Below are positions 1-8,138 of a stretch of 64,000 bases of DNA, piece by piece. Position numbers and translations under genes: made by a program. This DNA comes from Thermogutta sp039793925 (GTDB lineage: Bacteria; Planctomycetota; Planctomycetia; Pirellulales; Thermoguttaceae): positions 1 through 64,000 of the forward strand of contig NZ_JBAMME010000295.1 in assembly GCF_039793925.1 (NCBI RefSeq). The letters run 5' to 3'. The notes under the pieces are model-generated. The model made no database searches and was not told where the DNA came from. It saw nothing but the letters and a program-made list of their open reading frames with translations. The stretch's first letter is position 1. Every line of letters begins with the position of its first letter.

Positions 1-102
1 TACAGGTATTGCAGCACAACAATGCCAAACGAAAGTGATACTGAGTCTCAAGACATGGCGTATCAGCAACTAAGCATTTTCAGAATGGAAAGGAGATAGA
101 TT

Positions 103-885
103 ATGTTCAGTCATTGTAAAAATCAGCGGCGGTCGGCGTTCACCCTCGTCGAGCTGTTGGTGGTCATCGCGATCGTGTCCATTCTGGTGGGTTTGCTCCT
201 ACCGGCTGTCCAGATGGCCCGAGAGACTGCCCGGAGCGCTCAATGTCGCAGTCACCTTCGCCAAATCGGCATTGCCGTCCATCATTATGCGAATCTTCAC
301 GACGGGGTCATGCCTTTTCACGTTGGAGAAGGCGACCTCACCGATCTGAGTCAATCGGCAGTGGAAGCGCTGCTGCCGTTTTGTGAGAACAATCGGGCAA
401 TTTTCGCCTGTCCTGGCGACGTCGGCACCGTGGAAGATTCGACCCCGTTTTTTAAGTCTCTGGGAACCAGTTACAAACTGGAAGGCCGCGCCTTCAGTCA
501 ACGATTCCTTCCTGAACGAACCGTGATGGAGTACGACACCAAGACCGGTACCTGGAAACCCAAGAAAAAGGAAGCCAAACCATGGTTCGTTCGCCGTTTG
601 GACGACCATATTCAAGGCTACGACACCAAGAAAGCCGCTGAGGGTAAAGAATTAAAACCCGAAGACAGAGTCCAGTCGCACCAAATTCAACTGGCACGCG
701 ATCTTTTTGAGCCCTGGAAAGCTGGCGAAATCAAATCGTTCCCGCTCCGGGGTGTATTTACGGTCCAGCCATTTCACACTGGGCATATGAACGTGCTCTT
801 CGTGGACGGGCACGTTGTCACGGTGGGAAGCAAAGCTGAGTGGGAGCTTCTTCGCGGGAAAGATCCCAATGGCAAAGACGATTAA
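103..885 (+). CDS. Type II pseudopilin-like protein with H-x9-DG motif (DUF1559-like)
   Basis: A 260-residue protein of the large planctomycete prepilin-like family. Residues 8-35 form a type IV pilin/pseudopilin N-terminus: short basic leader, then FTLVELLVVIAI and a hydrophobic helix, with prepilin peptidase cleavage expected just before Phe13. The C-terminus holds HTGHMNVLFVDGHV (about residues 225-238), which fits the H-x9-DG motif of this family. The central part is more divergent than in standard DUF1559 proteins. AAAGGAGA lies about 7 bases before the ATG. These proteins are presumed to sit in the inner membrane or periplasm as part of a pseudopilus-like apparatus, but their role is unknown. 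A second family member lies at the other end of the window. Confidence 0.85.
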   Translation: MFSHCKNQRRSAFTLVELLVVIAIVSILVGLLLPAVQMARETARSAQCRSHLRQIGIAVHHYANLHDGVMPFHVGEGDLTDLSQSAVEALLPFCENNRAIFACPGDVGTVEDSTPFFKSLGTSYKLEGRAFSQRFLPERTVMEYDTKTGTWKPKKKEAKPWFVRRLDDHIQGYDTKKAAEGKELKPEDRVQSHQIQLARDLFEPWKAGEIKSFPLRGVFTVQPFHTGHMNVLFVDGHVVTVGSKAEWELLRGKDPNGKDD

Positions 886-1014
886 CCTGCCATCGAAGCC
901 CCTTTCGCACAGGGAACTACCCGGTGCTTGCGCGGGTGTCTGCTGCGTTGGTCAAGATGATGGCAAAACAATTCAACGGGTTCGAACAATCAAGCCGCGA
1001 TAGAAAGGGTCCCC

Positions 1015-1686
1015 ATGTTCGCTTTTATTCGTACACTTTCACGACCGCTCCGCCAATTTCACCGGTGGATTGGACTCGCATTAATGATCCCGTTGTTGGC
1101 TGTCGCGGTCACCGGAATTCTTTTGATTCATCCCAATTGGTATGAATCACGCAAGGTGGAGGAGCTGCCTCCCAGCCCGCCGCCACCTCGGGAAATAGCG
1201 CGGGTGATTGCGACGGCTTTGGATGACGCAAGCAAACTGGAGGGCTTCCACATCAAGCAGATCGACGTGCGGTTTCACTCGAGCTTGGGCTGGTTCGTGA
1301 ACGTCAAGGGAGTGCACAGGTCAACCGCTCGAGAACGGCAATATGTGCATCCGGTTGCCGCTACCACTTCGCAGACGATGGGAAAATCGGCTCAGCAAGC
1401 TATCCTCTCCGAACCTCCTCCCAAGCCGGGCCTAAAAAAATTTTTCAAAGACCTTCACACGGGCGAGATTTTCGGCAAAGAGTGGGCGTGGATCTGGGCG
1501 GATCTTGTGGGTTTTTCCCTGGCGTTCCTCGCCTGCTCCGGACTGATCATTTATCTGCCGGTGTTCTGGGCCAAACGCAAGCGGAACACCAATCGTGTGT
1601 TGGCTGGTGAGGTCCAATCATCAATTGGTCCCTTTAAGTCGACTGAAAGTCGGGAAGACGTTTCATGCGCGCGTTCGGTTGGATAG
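1015..1686 (+). CDS. PepSY-associated TM-helix membrane protein
   Basis: A 223-residue membrane protein. Near the N-terminus it has the RQFHRWIGL motif followed by a membrane helix (about residues 18-38), as in PepSY-TM proteins, which are often linked to iron or siderophore reduction. A periplasmic segment follows, then FFKDLHTGEIFG and a second helix (about 160-188) before a basic cytoplasmic tail. Full-length PepSY-TM proteins have about 350-500 residues and four helices; this one has only the outer pair, so it is a short member. It overlaps the next gene by 22 bases, which suggests translational coupling. Family assignment is fairly safe; the substrate is unknown. Confidence 0.7.
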   Translation: MFAFIRTLSRPLRQFHRWIGLALMIPLLAVAVTGILLIHPNWYESRKVEELPPSPPPPREIARVIATALDDASKLEGFHIKQIDVRFHSSLGWFVNVKGVHRSTARERQYVHPVAATTSQTMGKSAQQAILSEPPPKPGLKKFFKDLHTGEIFGKEWAWIWADLVGFSLAFLACSGLIIYLPVFWAKRKRNTNRVLAGEVQSSIGPFKSTESREDVSCARSVG

Positions 1687-2195
1687 CTGCAGCGATTCTC
1701 TTCACCTGGTCGGTCTGGACACTTTGGCCAAGGTCGACCACCGTCGAACTTCCGGAGGAGCTGATTCACCAAACCGTCGAAAGCATCCGTCAGACGCCGG
1801 ATTCGCACTGGCCGGAAGATTTGGCCAAGCTAGAGGATCGACTACCGACACCAACAGTTCAGGTGATTCTCGCCCAGGGCATACCCGGGGAGCCCGCTCT
1901 CGTCCTGGCCGTGCCAACGGACAGCTCAGAGGAGGAACAGTCCACGCACTGGCGGCTTCCGTGGCCGAAACTTAGCGGTGTGCTTGCCAAAGGGGCAGCC
2001 CAGCCAGTTGCGGTGTCTGAATCCCGCCACCGCGTTCGCTATATCCATCACGTCTTTCCGGTGGACGGGGAGAAACAACGCTATCTGGTGGTGACTCGCC
2101 TGGATCCTTCTACCGGTCCACGATGGTGGGCGTGGATCAGTCTTTTCACAGCCGTGGCCATCGGCATCGCTCTCTTTTTCATTCCTGAGAATTGA
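1665..2195 (+). CDS. Hypothetical two-TM protein coupled to the PepSY-type gene
   Basis: I do not recognise a family for this 176-residue protein. It has an N-terminal hydrophobic helix (about residues 4-22, ending WTLWP), a soluble middle of about 120 residues presumably outside the cytoplasm, and a C-terminal helix (about 152-172). The ATG lies inside the end of the preceding PepSY-type gene, so the two are probably co-translated and may form one membrane complex. The middle region has a beta-rich pattern (for example VQVILAQGI and HRVRYIHHVFPV) and could be a degenerate PepSY-like domain; that is inference. Confidence 0.6.
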   Translation: MRAFGWIAAAILFTWSVWTLWPRSTTVELPEELIHQTVESIRQTPDSHWPEDLAKLEDRLPTPTVQVILAQGIPGEPALVLAVPTDSSEEEQSTHWRLPWPKLSGVLAKGAAQPVAVSESRHRVRYIHHVFPVDGEKQRYLVVTRLDPSTGPRWWAWISLFTAVAIGIALFFIPEN

Positions 2196-2345
2196 CGAGC
2201 TGTCGCTGGCGCGTCGGGCAAAGGGCCGGGTTGCGTGCGCAACTTGGGTCCTAGCAGACCCCTAAACCTCCGCGTAAAGGGATCTCGCCCGAAATCTAAG
2301 CTGCCGAAATGAACAATTGCCGAAACGACACACCGGTTGACCGGA

Positions 2346-2927
2346 TCATCGCTTTGGGAGTTCGATGCGGACGCCGAGTACGTCGAGAAATCTTGCCAGC
2401 CACACAGGATGGGCCGGCCAGGCGGGCGCCGTCACCAGGTTCCCATCCACGTAGGCCTGATCGAGATCCACCTGCACATAGGTGGCTCCGGCATTGACGA
2501 CATCCGGGGCGACAGCCGGATAACAGGTGCAGATCTTCCCCTTGAGCACCCCTGCCGCCGTCAGAAGCTGGGGACCGTGGCAGATCGCGGCGATTGGTTT
2601 GCCTGCCTCCGCGAAGTGGCGGATGATTTCAATAACGCGCTTGTTCAAACGGAGATATTCCGGGGCACGGCCACCGGGAATGCAAAGGGCGTCGTAGTCT
2701 TCCGGCCGGACCTTATCGAAATCCGCGTTGAGCGTGAAATTATGGCCACGCAGTTCGCAATAGGTTTGGGCACCGTCGAAGTCGTGTACGGCAGTTCGGA
2801 CCTGTTCCCCGGCCGCCTTGCCGGGACAAACGGCATGGACCGTCAGCCCCACCATTTGGAGCGCCTGAAACGGCACCATGACCTCGTAGTCTTCCACATA
2901 GTCACCGACGAGCATCAAGATTTTCAT
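2346..2927 (-). CDS. DJ-1/PfpI family protein
   Basis: A 193-residue single-domain protein of the DJ-1/PfpI/type 1 glutamine amidotransferase-like superfamily. It starts with MKILMLVGDYVEDYE, which carries the conserved acidic residue, has LCIPGGRAPEYLR in the middle, and the nucleophile elbow AICHGPQ with the catalytic Cys at about residue 115. Members act as intracellular chaperones or deglycases, proteases or hydratases; which applies here cannot be decided. GAGGAGG lies about 10 bases before the ATG. It is convergent with the PepSY-type pair and stands alone. Confidence 0.88.
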   Translation of the reverse strand: MKILMLVGDYVEDYEVMVPFQALQMVGLTVHAVCPGKAAGEQVRTAVHDFDGAQTYCELRGHNFTLNADFDKVRPEDYDALCIPGGRAPEYLRLNKRVIEIIRHFAEAGKPIAAICHGPQLLTAAGVLKGKICTCYPAVAPDVVNAGATYVQVDLDQAYVDGNLVTAPAWPAHPVWLARFLDVLGVRIELPKR

Positions 2928-3538
2928 AGAAACGGCCTCCTCAGTACTGTTCTCATGTAACCCGGTTTTTTATCAGACCTCGATCGATTGACATCAGGGG
3001 GCAGCATTTCAAATGGAAAGCATTCTCCTCAGTTGGAACCGAGATGAACTCACGCCTGAATTCCTCCGCACTCCTGCGGGGCGACTGTCCCAGGGTCTGA
3101 ATCTGACGCCTCCCCCGTTACTGGACCGGGGAGCGCGGCGAACACGGATCATCCCTTTTCCGCGCTGGTTATCATTTAGCGCCAATTATCGCGGAAGAGC
3201 CGAACGAAACAAGGCTTGCTGCAGGCTGATATACTTCCCCTTTTTCTTTGACGATATCGAACATCACCAAACCGGCTTCTCGTCGGGCAATTCATGAATT
3301 GCCCCTCCCAGACAACGGGTAAGCTATCGCCAGAATCCCCCAACAACCCGTCGAGGTTTTGACATCGTCCATCTTCCGGACAAAAAGTGGGGATGGGTCA
3401 CGCACCGGGGGTGTTGCAGTCGTTAGAAAAATGGCCCAAAATACCAGCATTACTTCGCCATCAGACTTGGCAATGGCGTGGCAGGTTGGATCGTCACGGT
3501 GTCTTGTGTCGGCAGTTTGTTAAGGTAAGGAGCGAATC
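2928..3538. other. Intergenic region, about 610 bases
   Basis: This lies between the divergent DJ-1 gene and the sugar isomerase gene, so it must hold both promoters. A 94-codon open frame on the plus strand (3013-3297) has no recognisable protein features or ribosome binding site and I do not call it. No clear hairpin or repeat was seen. Confidence 0.4.
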
Positions 3539-4555
3539 ATGGCGCGACCAGTCACGATGTTCACAGGCCAGTGGGCTGATCTTCCTCTGGAAACTCTCCT
3601 CCAGAAAGTGAAAGAGTTCGGATACGACGGCGTCGAGCTGGCATGTTGGGGCGATCATTTTGAAGTCCGCAAGGCACTTGAGGACGATGAGTATTGCGCA
3701 AAAAAGCGGGAGCTGCTGGCGAAATACGGCATGCAGGTCTTCGCGATCAGCAATCACCTTGTAGGTCAGGCCGTCCTGGATAACATTGATTTGCGCCACA
3801 AAGCAATCCTGCCCGACTACGTATGGGGAGATGGGGATCCAGCAGGTGTCAATCAGCGGGCGGCCGATGAACTGAAAGATACTGCCCGGGCAGCGCAAAA
3901 GTTGGGTGTGAGCATCGTGAATGGTTTTACGGGTTCCAGTATTTGGCATCTGCTGTATTCATTTCCCCCGGTGCCACCTGACATGATCGAGGAGGGATAT
4001 CGCCTCCTTGCCGAGCGGTTTATCCCCATTTTGGATGTCTTTGAGGAGTGCGGCGTGAAGTTCGCGTTGGAAGTCCACCCGACTGAGATTGCGTTTGACC
4101 TCTACACGGCGGAACGAACGCTGGAGGCTCTTAAGGGACATCCTGCGTTCGGTTTCAATTTTGACCCCAGCCACCTCATCTGGCAGGGTGTCGATCCCGC
4201 GCAGTTTATCCGGTATTTCCCAGATCGGATTTTCCACGTACACATGAAGGACGCGATTGTGAAGCGTGACGGCAAAGGTGGTATCCTGGGCAGCCACCTC
4301 AATTTCGGTGATCCGCGCCGGGCCTGGGATTTCCGCTCGCTGGGCCACGGCAGTGTGGACTTTGAAGAGATCATCCGGGCCCTCAATGACATCGGCTATC
4401 AGGGACCACTTTCGGTGGAATGGGAAGACAGCGGTATGGACCGTGAATTCGGCGCGAAGGAAGCTTGCGAGTTCGTCCGCCGGATTGACTTCCCGCCCAG
4501 CAAAGTGGCCTTCGACGCCGCGTTCGACAAGGCTGAACAGGCCAAAAAGGGCTGA
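3539..4555 (+). CDS. Sugar phosphate isomerase/epimerase (xylose isomerase-like TIM barrel)
   Basis: A 338-residue cytoplasmic TIM-barrel protein of the AP-endonuclease-2/xylose-isomerase-like superfamily. The usual metal ligands are visible: Glu in LEVHPTE, Asp/His in NFDPSH, His in FHVHMKD and Glu in SVEWEDS. No signal peptide is present, unlike the paralogue near 24.1 kb. AAGGAG lies about 8 bases before the ATG. Relatives interconvert keto and aldo sugars, inositol derivatives or hydroxypyruvate; the substrate is unknown. A strong terminator follows at 4637, so the gene is probably monocistronic. Confidence 0.88.
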   Translation: MARPVTMFTGQWADLPLETLLQKVKEFGYDGVELACWGDHFEVRKALEDDEYCAKKRELLAKYGMQVFAISNHLVGQAVLDNIDLRHKAILPDYVWGDGDPAGVNQRAADELKDTARAAQKLGVSIVNGFTGSSIWHLLYSFPPVPPDMIEEGYRLLAERFIPILDVFEECGVKFALEVHPTEIAFDLYTAERTLEALKGHPAFGFNFDPSHLIWQGVDPAQFIRYFPDRIFHVHMKDAIVKRDGKGGILGSHLNFGDPRRAWDFRSLGHGSVDFEEIIRALNDIGYQGPLSVEWEDSGMDREFGAKEACEFVRRIDFPPSKVAFDAAFDKAEQAKKG

Positions 4556-4636
4556 TCGTCGTTCCGCCTGCACACCAGGTGGATAGTCCGACCGGTCATC
4601 GGGTGAGTCGGATGTGCTGTAACCGTCTATCGAAAT

Positions 4637-4668
4637 CGACACGGTTTTTGGACCGTGTCGTTTTTTTT
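4637..4668 (+). terminator. Rho-independent terminator
   Basis: Perfect 9-bp stem CGACACGGT / ACCGTGTCG with a 6-base loop, followed by eight T residues. It closes the sugar isomerase gene. Confidence 0.92.
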
Positions 4669-4725
4669 GCCGAATGAATTCTGTTCGGGAAAGACAGCAA
4701 GGAGAACGGTAGGAACGTACCCACG

Positions 4726-5361
4726 ATGATTCTCTACTGCATTCGACATGGAGAAAGCACCTACAACTCGGAAGGCCGCGTCCAGGGGCAGTCTGATGTG
4801 CCACTCTCCGATCTGGGACGGCGACAGGGTGAGGCCCTGGCCGAGGCACTGGCAGATGTGGGGTTGGAAGTCATTTTCAGCAGTCCTCTTCGCCGTGCTT
4901 ATGAAACGGCAGAACTCATTGCCCGAAGAACAGGGGTGCCGATCCGCACCGATCCCCGACTCAAGGAAATCAATGCCGGGATTTTCCAGGACCGGCTGCG
5001 CAGCGAACTGGTCGCCCAATTTCCCGAAGAGTACCGCCGCTGGACCTCCGGGGATCCGGATTTCGTGATCCCTGGCGGAGAATCGCGCCGCCAGCTTGCC
5101 GAACGAGGGGTTGCCGCCTTTCGCGATATCATCGCTTCCGGCTACCAGCGCGTGGCGGTCGTCGCCCACGGACGGTTACTTGTGGTCACGCTCAAATCTC
5201 TCCTGGATTCTCTGGATGCGTGCAAGATCCCAGCGGCACTTCAAAACGCGTCCATCACCACTGTCGAGGTGGAGCCTTCGACCGCCCGGATGCGTCTGAT
5301 TACCGCCGAAGACGTGCGTCATCTGGAAGGGGTGGGACTGAGTGGGAGCGGCGACTTGTGA
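4726..5361 (+). CDS. Histidine phosphatase family protein (phosphoglycerate mutase-like)
   Basis: A 211-residue enzyme of histidine phosphatase branch 1. The phospho-acceptor motif IRHGEST is at residues 6-12, the second Arg lies in SSPLRRAYETA, the acid in LKEINAG, and the second catalytic His in VVAHGRLL. Length is standard for cofactor-dependent phosphoglycerate mutase-like phosphatases (GpmB/CobC/PhoE types). The exact substrate cannot be read from the sequence. It follows the terminator of the sugar isomerase and is likely transcribed alone. Confidence 0.88.
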   Translation: MILYCIRHGESTYNSEGRVQGQSDVPLSDLGRRQGEALAEALADVGLEVIFSSPLRRAYETAELIARRTGVPIRTDPRLKEINAGIFQDRLRSELVAQFPEEYRRWTSGDPDFVIPGGESRRQLAERGVAAFRDIIASGYQRVAVVAHGRLLVVTLKSLLDSLDACKIPAALQNASITTVEVEPSTARMRLITAEDVRHLEGVGLSGSGDL

Positions 5362-5683
5362 CGCCATTTCCTGATTTGAAACGCGTCTTTCTGAGAACGT
5401 CGGTTCGATTCACCCCGGCAGGCCGAACGCGGCGCCACCAATTTCCTCCCCAGTTTACAGGAATCCCTGCACGGATTCATAATGGGCTACCGACCGCAAA
5501 CAAAACCCTACCGATGCGAGATCGACGCCGTCATTGGCGGTTTCGAGCAGGCCTTATTCGCACAATTTGTGGAGGTTGCGTCCTCCGTGCGAACTTACGA
5601 TGATGAATCGCGGATGCCTTCGCCATCCGGGTCAGCGTCAAACCAGCGTGGGAACCGAACAAAGACCGAGAGGAAATCACGCC
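5362..5683. other. Intergenic region upstream of the sulfatase
   Basis: About 320 bases without a supported gene. The sulfatase reading frame stays open through the last 150 bases, but the better start lies downstream. No clear hairpin or promoter was recognised. Confidence 0.4.
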
Positions 5684-7150
5684 ATGAAATCGGAAGTTGC
5701 TCTGGGATTAGTTGCGTGGATCCTGGCTGGTGCCTTGAGTGCAAGCTGGGCGGAAACCCCTGCATCCGGGCAGTTGCCGAACATTATCTTGATTCTGGCA
5801 GACGACCTGGGATATGGGGATTTGGGATGTTACGGTCAACAGATCATCCAGACGCCCGAGCTGGATCGCATGGCTGCTGAAGGAATGCGTTTCACACAGT
5901 TTTATGCGGGGGCCACGGTTTGTGCGCCATCGCGTTGCGTCCTGATGGTGGGGCAGCACACGGGACATTGTTCCGTCCGGGGAAATGCGCCCGCCAATCA
6001 ACGAGCCAATCAGTCACTTCGCGAAGAGGATATCACCATTGCCCAGATCCTCAAAGCTCGCGGCTACCAGACAGCGCTCATTGGCAAGTGGGGACTGGGC
6101 GAAGGCGAAGAGCCGGGTCATCCCCTGCGAAAAGGTTTCGACTACTTCTTTGGCTATCTCAACCAGGGACACGCACATAACTACTATCCCGAGTTTTTGT
6201 GGCGAAACTGGGGTAAAGTCATGCTGCGAAACGAAGTTGTCGCAGTGAAGGCCAATTACGGCGCCGACTTTACCCCCGGCTATGCGATCAAAAAAGTTGA
6301 TTATTCTCATGACTTATTCACTGAAGATGCTTTGCGCTGGGTTGAGGAACACAAAGAAACGCCGTTTTTCCTCTATCTGGCATACACGATTCCCCACGCC
6401 AACAATGAGGCCACGCGGGCAACAGGGAACGGGGCAGAAGTCCCGGACTTTGGTATTTATGCCGATCGTGACTGGCCCGATCAGGATAAGGGACAGGCCG
6501 CCATGATCACCCGCATGGACCGTGATGTTGGCCGCCTGTTGCAAAAACTCCGGGATCTAGGTATTGCAGAACGGACGTTGGTAATGTTTTCATCAGATAA
6601 CGGACCACACAATGAGGCCGGCCATAACGTGCAACGGTTTCGGCCAGGTGGTCCCCTGCGGGGAATGAAACGGGATCTGTATGAAGGGGGCATCCGGGTG
6701 CCGTTCATTGCATGGTGGCCTGGAAAGGTACCCGCCGAAACGGTATCCAACCACGTGGCCTATTTCGGCGATGTGATGGCCACTTTGTGCGAACTTACCG
6801 GTGCCGAACTACCACCTCATCGGGACTCGGTAAGCTTTCTGCCGACTTTGCTTGGCAGGTTCTCTGATCAAAAGCAGCATGATTATCTGTACTGGGAGTT
6901 TTATGAAAGAGGTTCAGCCCAGGCTGTGCGTTTTGAAAATTGGAAAGCGATTCGCAAGCCGATGCTGTCCGGCGAGATTGAGCTCTACAACCTGGCCGAG
7001 GACCTGGGCGAAACAAAGAACCTCGCAGCGGAATATCCCGACATCGTGGAAAAAGCGCGGAAGTTAATGGATGAAGCCCACACCCCGGATCCCCGCTGGC
7101 AGGTACCAGGCCCAAAAACATCCCCTCCGCGTGAAGCAAACGCTCAGTGA
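5684..7150 (+). CDS. Secreted arylsulfatase (sulfatase family S1)
   Basis: A 488-residue sulfatase. I chose the ATG at 5684 because AGAGGAAA precedes it and it gives a clean signal peptide (about residues 1-23, ending ASWAE); the frame is open 50 codons further upstream. Metal-binding LADDLGYGD is near residue 40 and the formylglycine signature CAPSR at residues 80-84, where the Cys must be oxidised by a maturase. LIGKWGLG, FSSDNGPH and a C-terminal LYNLAEDLGE segment are also typical. It would hydrolyse sulfate esters on polysaccharides in the periplasm or outside the cell. Planctomycetes carry very many such genes. The specific substrate is unknown. Confidence 0.93.
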   Translation: MKSEVALGLVAWILAGALSASWAETPASGQLPNIILILADDLGYGDLGCYGQQIIQTPELDRMAAEGMRFTQFYAGATVCAPSRCVLMVGQHTGHCSVRGNAPANQRANQSLREEDITIAQILKARGYQTALIGKWGLGEGEEPGHPLRKGFDYFFGYLNQGHAHNYYPEFLWRNWGKVMLRNEVVAVKANYGADFTPGYAIKKVDYSHDLFTEDALRWVEEHKETPFFLYLAYTIPHANNEATRATGNGAEVPDFGIYADRDWPDQDKGQAAMITRMDRDVGRLLQKLRDLGIAERTLVMFSSDNGPHNEAGHNVQRFRPGGPLRGMKRDLYEGGIRVPFIAWWPGKVPAETVSNHVAYFGDVMATLCELTGAELPPHRDSVSFLPTLLGRFSDQKQHDYLYWEFYERGSAQAVRFENWKAIRKPMLSGEIELYNLAEDLGETKNLAAEYPDIVEKARKLMDEAHTPDPRWQVPGPKTSPPREANAQ

Positions 7151-7211
7151 CCAGCCCCGCGTAGCCTGACGCACAACAGCGATGTCGCCTACTTACATGC
7201 TGTGAACCGAT

Positions 7212-8138
7212 CTACCTGGGTAGCTTGCCGAAAGGTTCCACCAGCACTGACGCCGAAAGCAGGCAGGATGCGCCGCGAATGATCTCCGTGATCTGTCGGA
7301 CGGTGTGCTTCGGTGTGCGGTCTTTGATACACCAAAGCCAGGCATCGTCACTGGCACGAACAAGTTTGAGCAAAAAGCTTTCATTTGCCAGTGGAAAATA
7401 GACGAGCGTGAGACCATAACGCTGACGACAACTGTCAAAAAGACGACGACACTCGAGCCAGGCGGGCAATGAGGCCGGAATCGTTCCTGCCGGCAAAAAT
7501 GCAACGTGCCGGGTTTTCATAATGGCCTCGTCGGAAAGCACTCCCCGGGCCAAGAGACTACCCAGTCCCAGACGTGAATTCACTGCCAGCCTTTTGGTGA
7601 GTGCGCCATTGAGAATGTCTGCGTCGATCACCAGCACGGGCTGATCGCTTTTTTCAGCTACTTCGGTCGCCAATCCCAAAATGAGTCCCGGATCGAGGGC
7701 CTCGTCCATAAGCTGGACACTCAGCCAACCCGCGTTTTGCGCTTTCCAGCCTAGGCCTAGGACCAGGATATCGACCAGCTCCTGAAGATGGTGACCGTAT
7801 TGCTGCCGAAAGACACGGTACTCGACACGAGATTGTTCTTCGGCTTGCGTCTCGGACTGAGTAATTTTCATCTCCGCTCGCCGCGAAGTGATTCCCGACG
7901 GTGCTGCGACGTGGGCATCATCTCGTCGCCACACCCGGATCGTCTCGCCGGGCGTTTCCGCTGCCGATCGCGACCTGCTCGCCGCGGAAGAAGCGTGTCC
8001 GGAAAACGGGATTGTGTGCGGTGCGACGTCGCGTTCCCTCTCGAGTTGTTCGAGGGCGTCAACAATCCTTGCTCTCGGCTTTTCAGTTTGTCCCATAAAA
8101 AAGTCCAAAGGTCCTGCAAACAACTGGCTACTGTGCAT
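7212..8138 (-). CDS. BY-kinase-like (CpsD/CapB-type) protein with degenerate P-loop
   Basis: About 308 residues. The region around QPVLVIDADILNGALTKRL matches the Walker A' strand of bacterial tyrosine kinases and MinD-like ATPases, LGLGSLLARG and VAFLPAGTIPASLPAWLE match the stretches that follow it, and YGLTLVYFPL sits where Walker B (normally YDLVLIDTPP) belongs. The GxxxGKS/T loop is absent; the equivalent place reads LMDEALDPGLIL. This looks like a pseudo-kinase that keeps the fold. It is last in the exopolysaccharide operon and its start at 8138 overlaps the ATPase stop by 11 bases. An alternative start at 8096 (MGQTEK) is possible. The first 110 residues are low in structure. Confidence 0.65.
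   Translation of the reverse strand: MHSSQLFAGPLDFFMGQTEKPRARIVDALEQLERERDVAPHTIPFSGHASSAASRSRSAAETPGETIRVWRRDDAHVAAPSGITSRRAEMKITQSETQAEEQSRVEYRVFRQQYGHHLQELVDILVLGLGWKAQNAGWLSVQLMDEALDPGLILGLATEVAEKSDQPVLVIDADILNGALTKRLAVNSRLGLGSLLARGVLSDEAIMKTRHVAFLPAGTIPASLPAWLECRRLFDSCRQRYGLTLVYFPLANESFLLKLVRASDDAWLWCIKDRTPKHTVRQITEIIRGASCLLSASVLVEPFGKLPR

Noticed and set aside
3013..3297. 94-codon frame in the gap before the sugar isomerase
   Set aside because: No ribosome binding site, no domain or periodicity, and odd composition; could not be supported as a gene.
3959..4849. Open frame of 296 codons on the minus strand
   Set aside because: It runs antisense through the sugar isomerase, across its terminator and into the histidine phosphatase gene, with no protein-like features.
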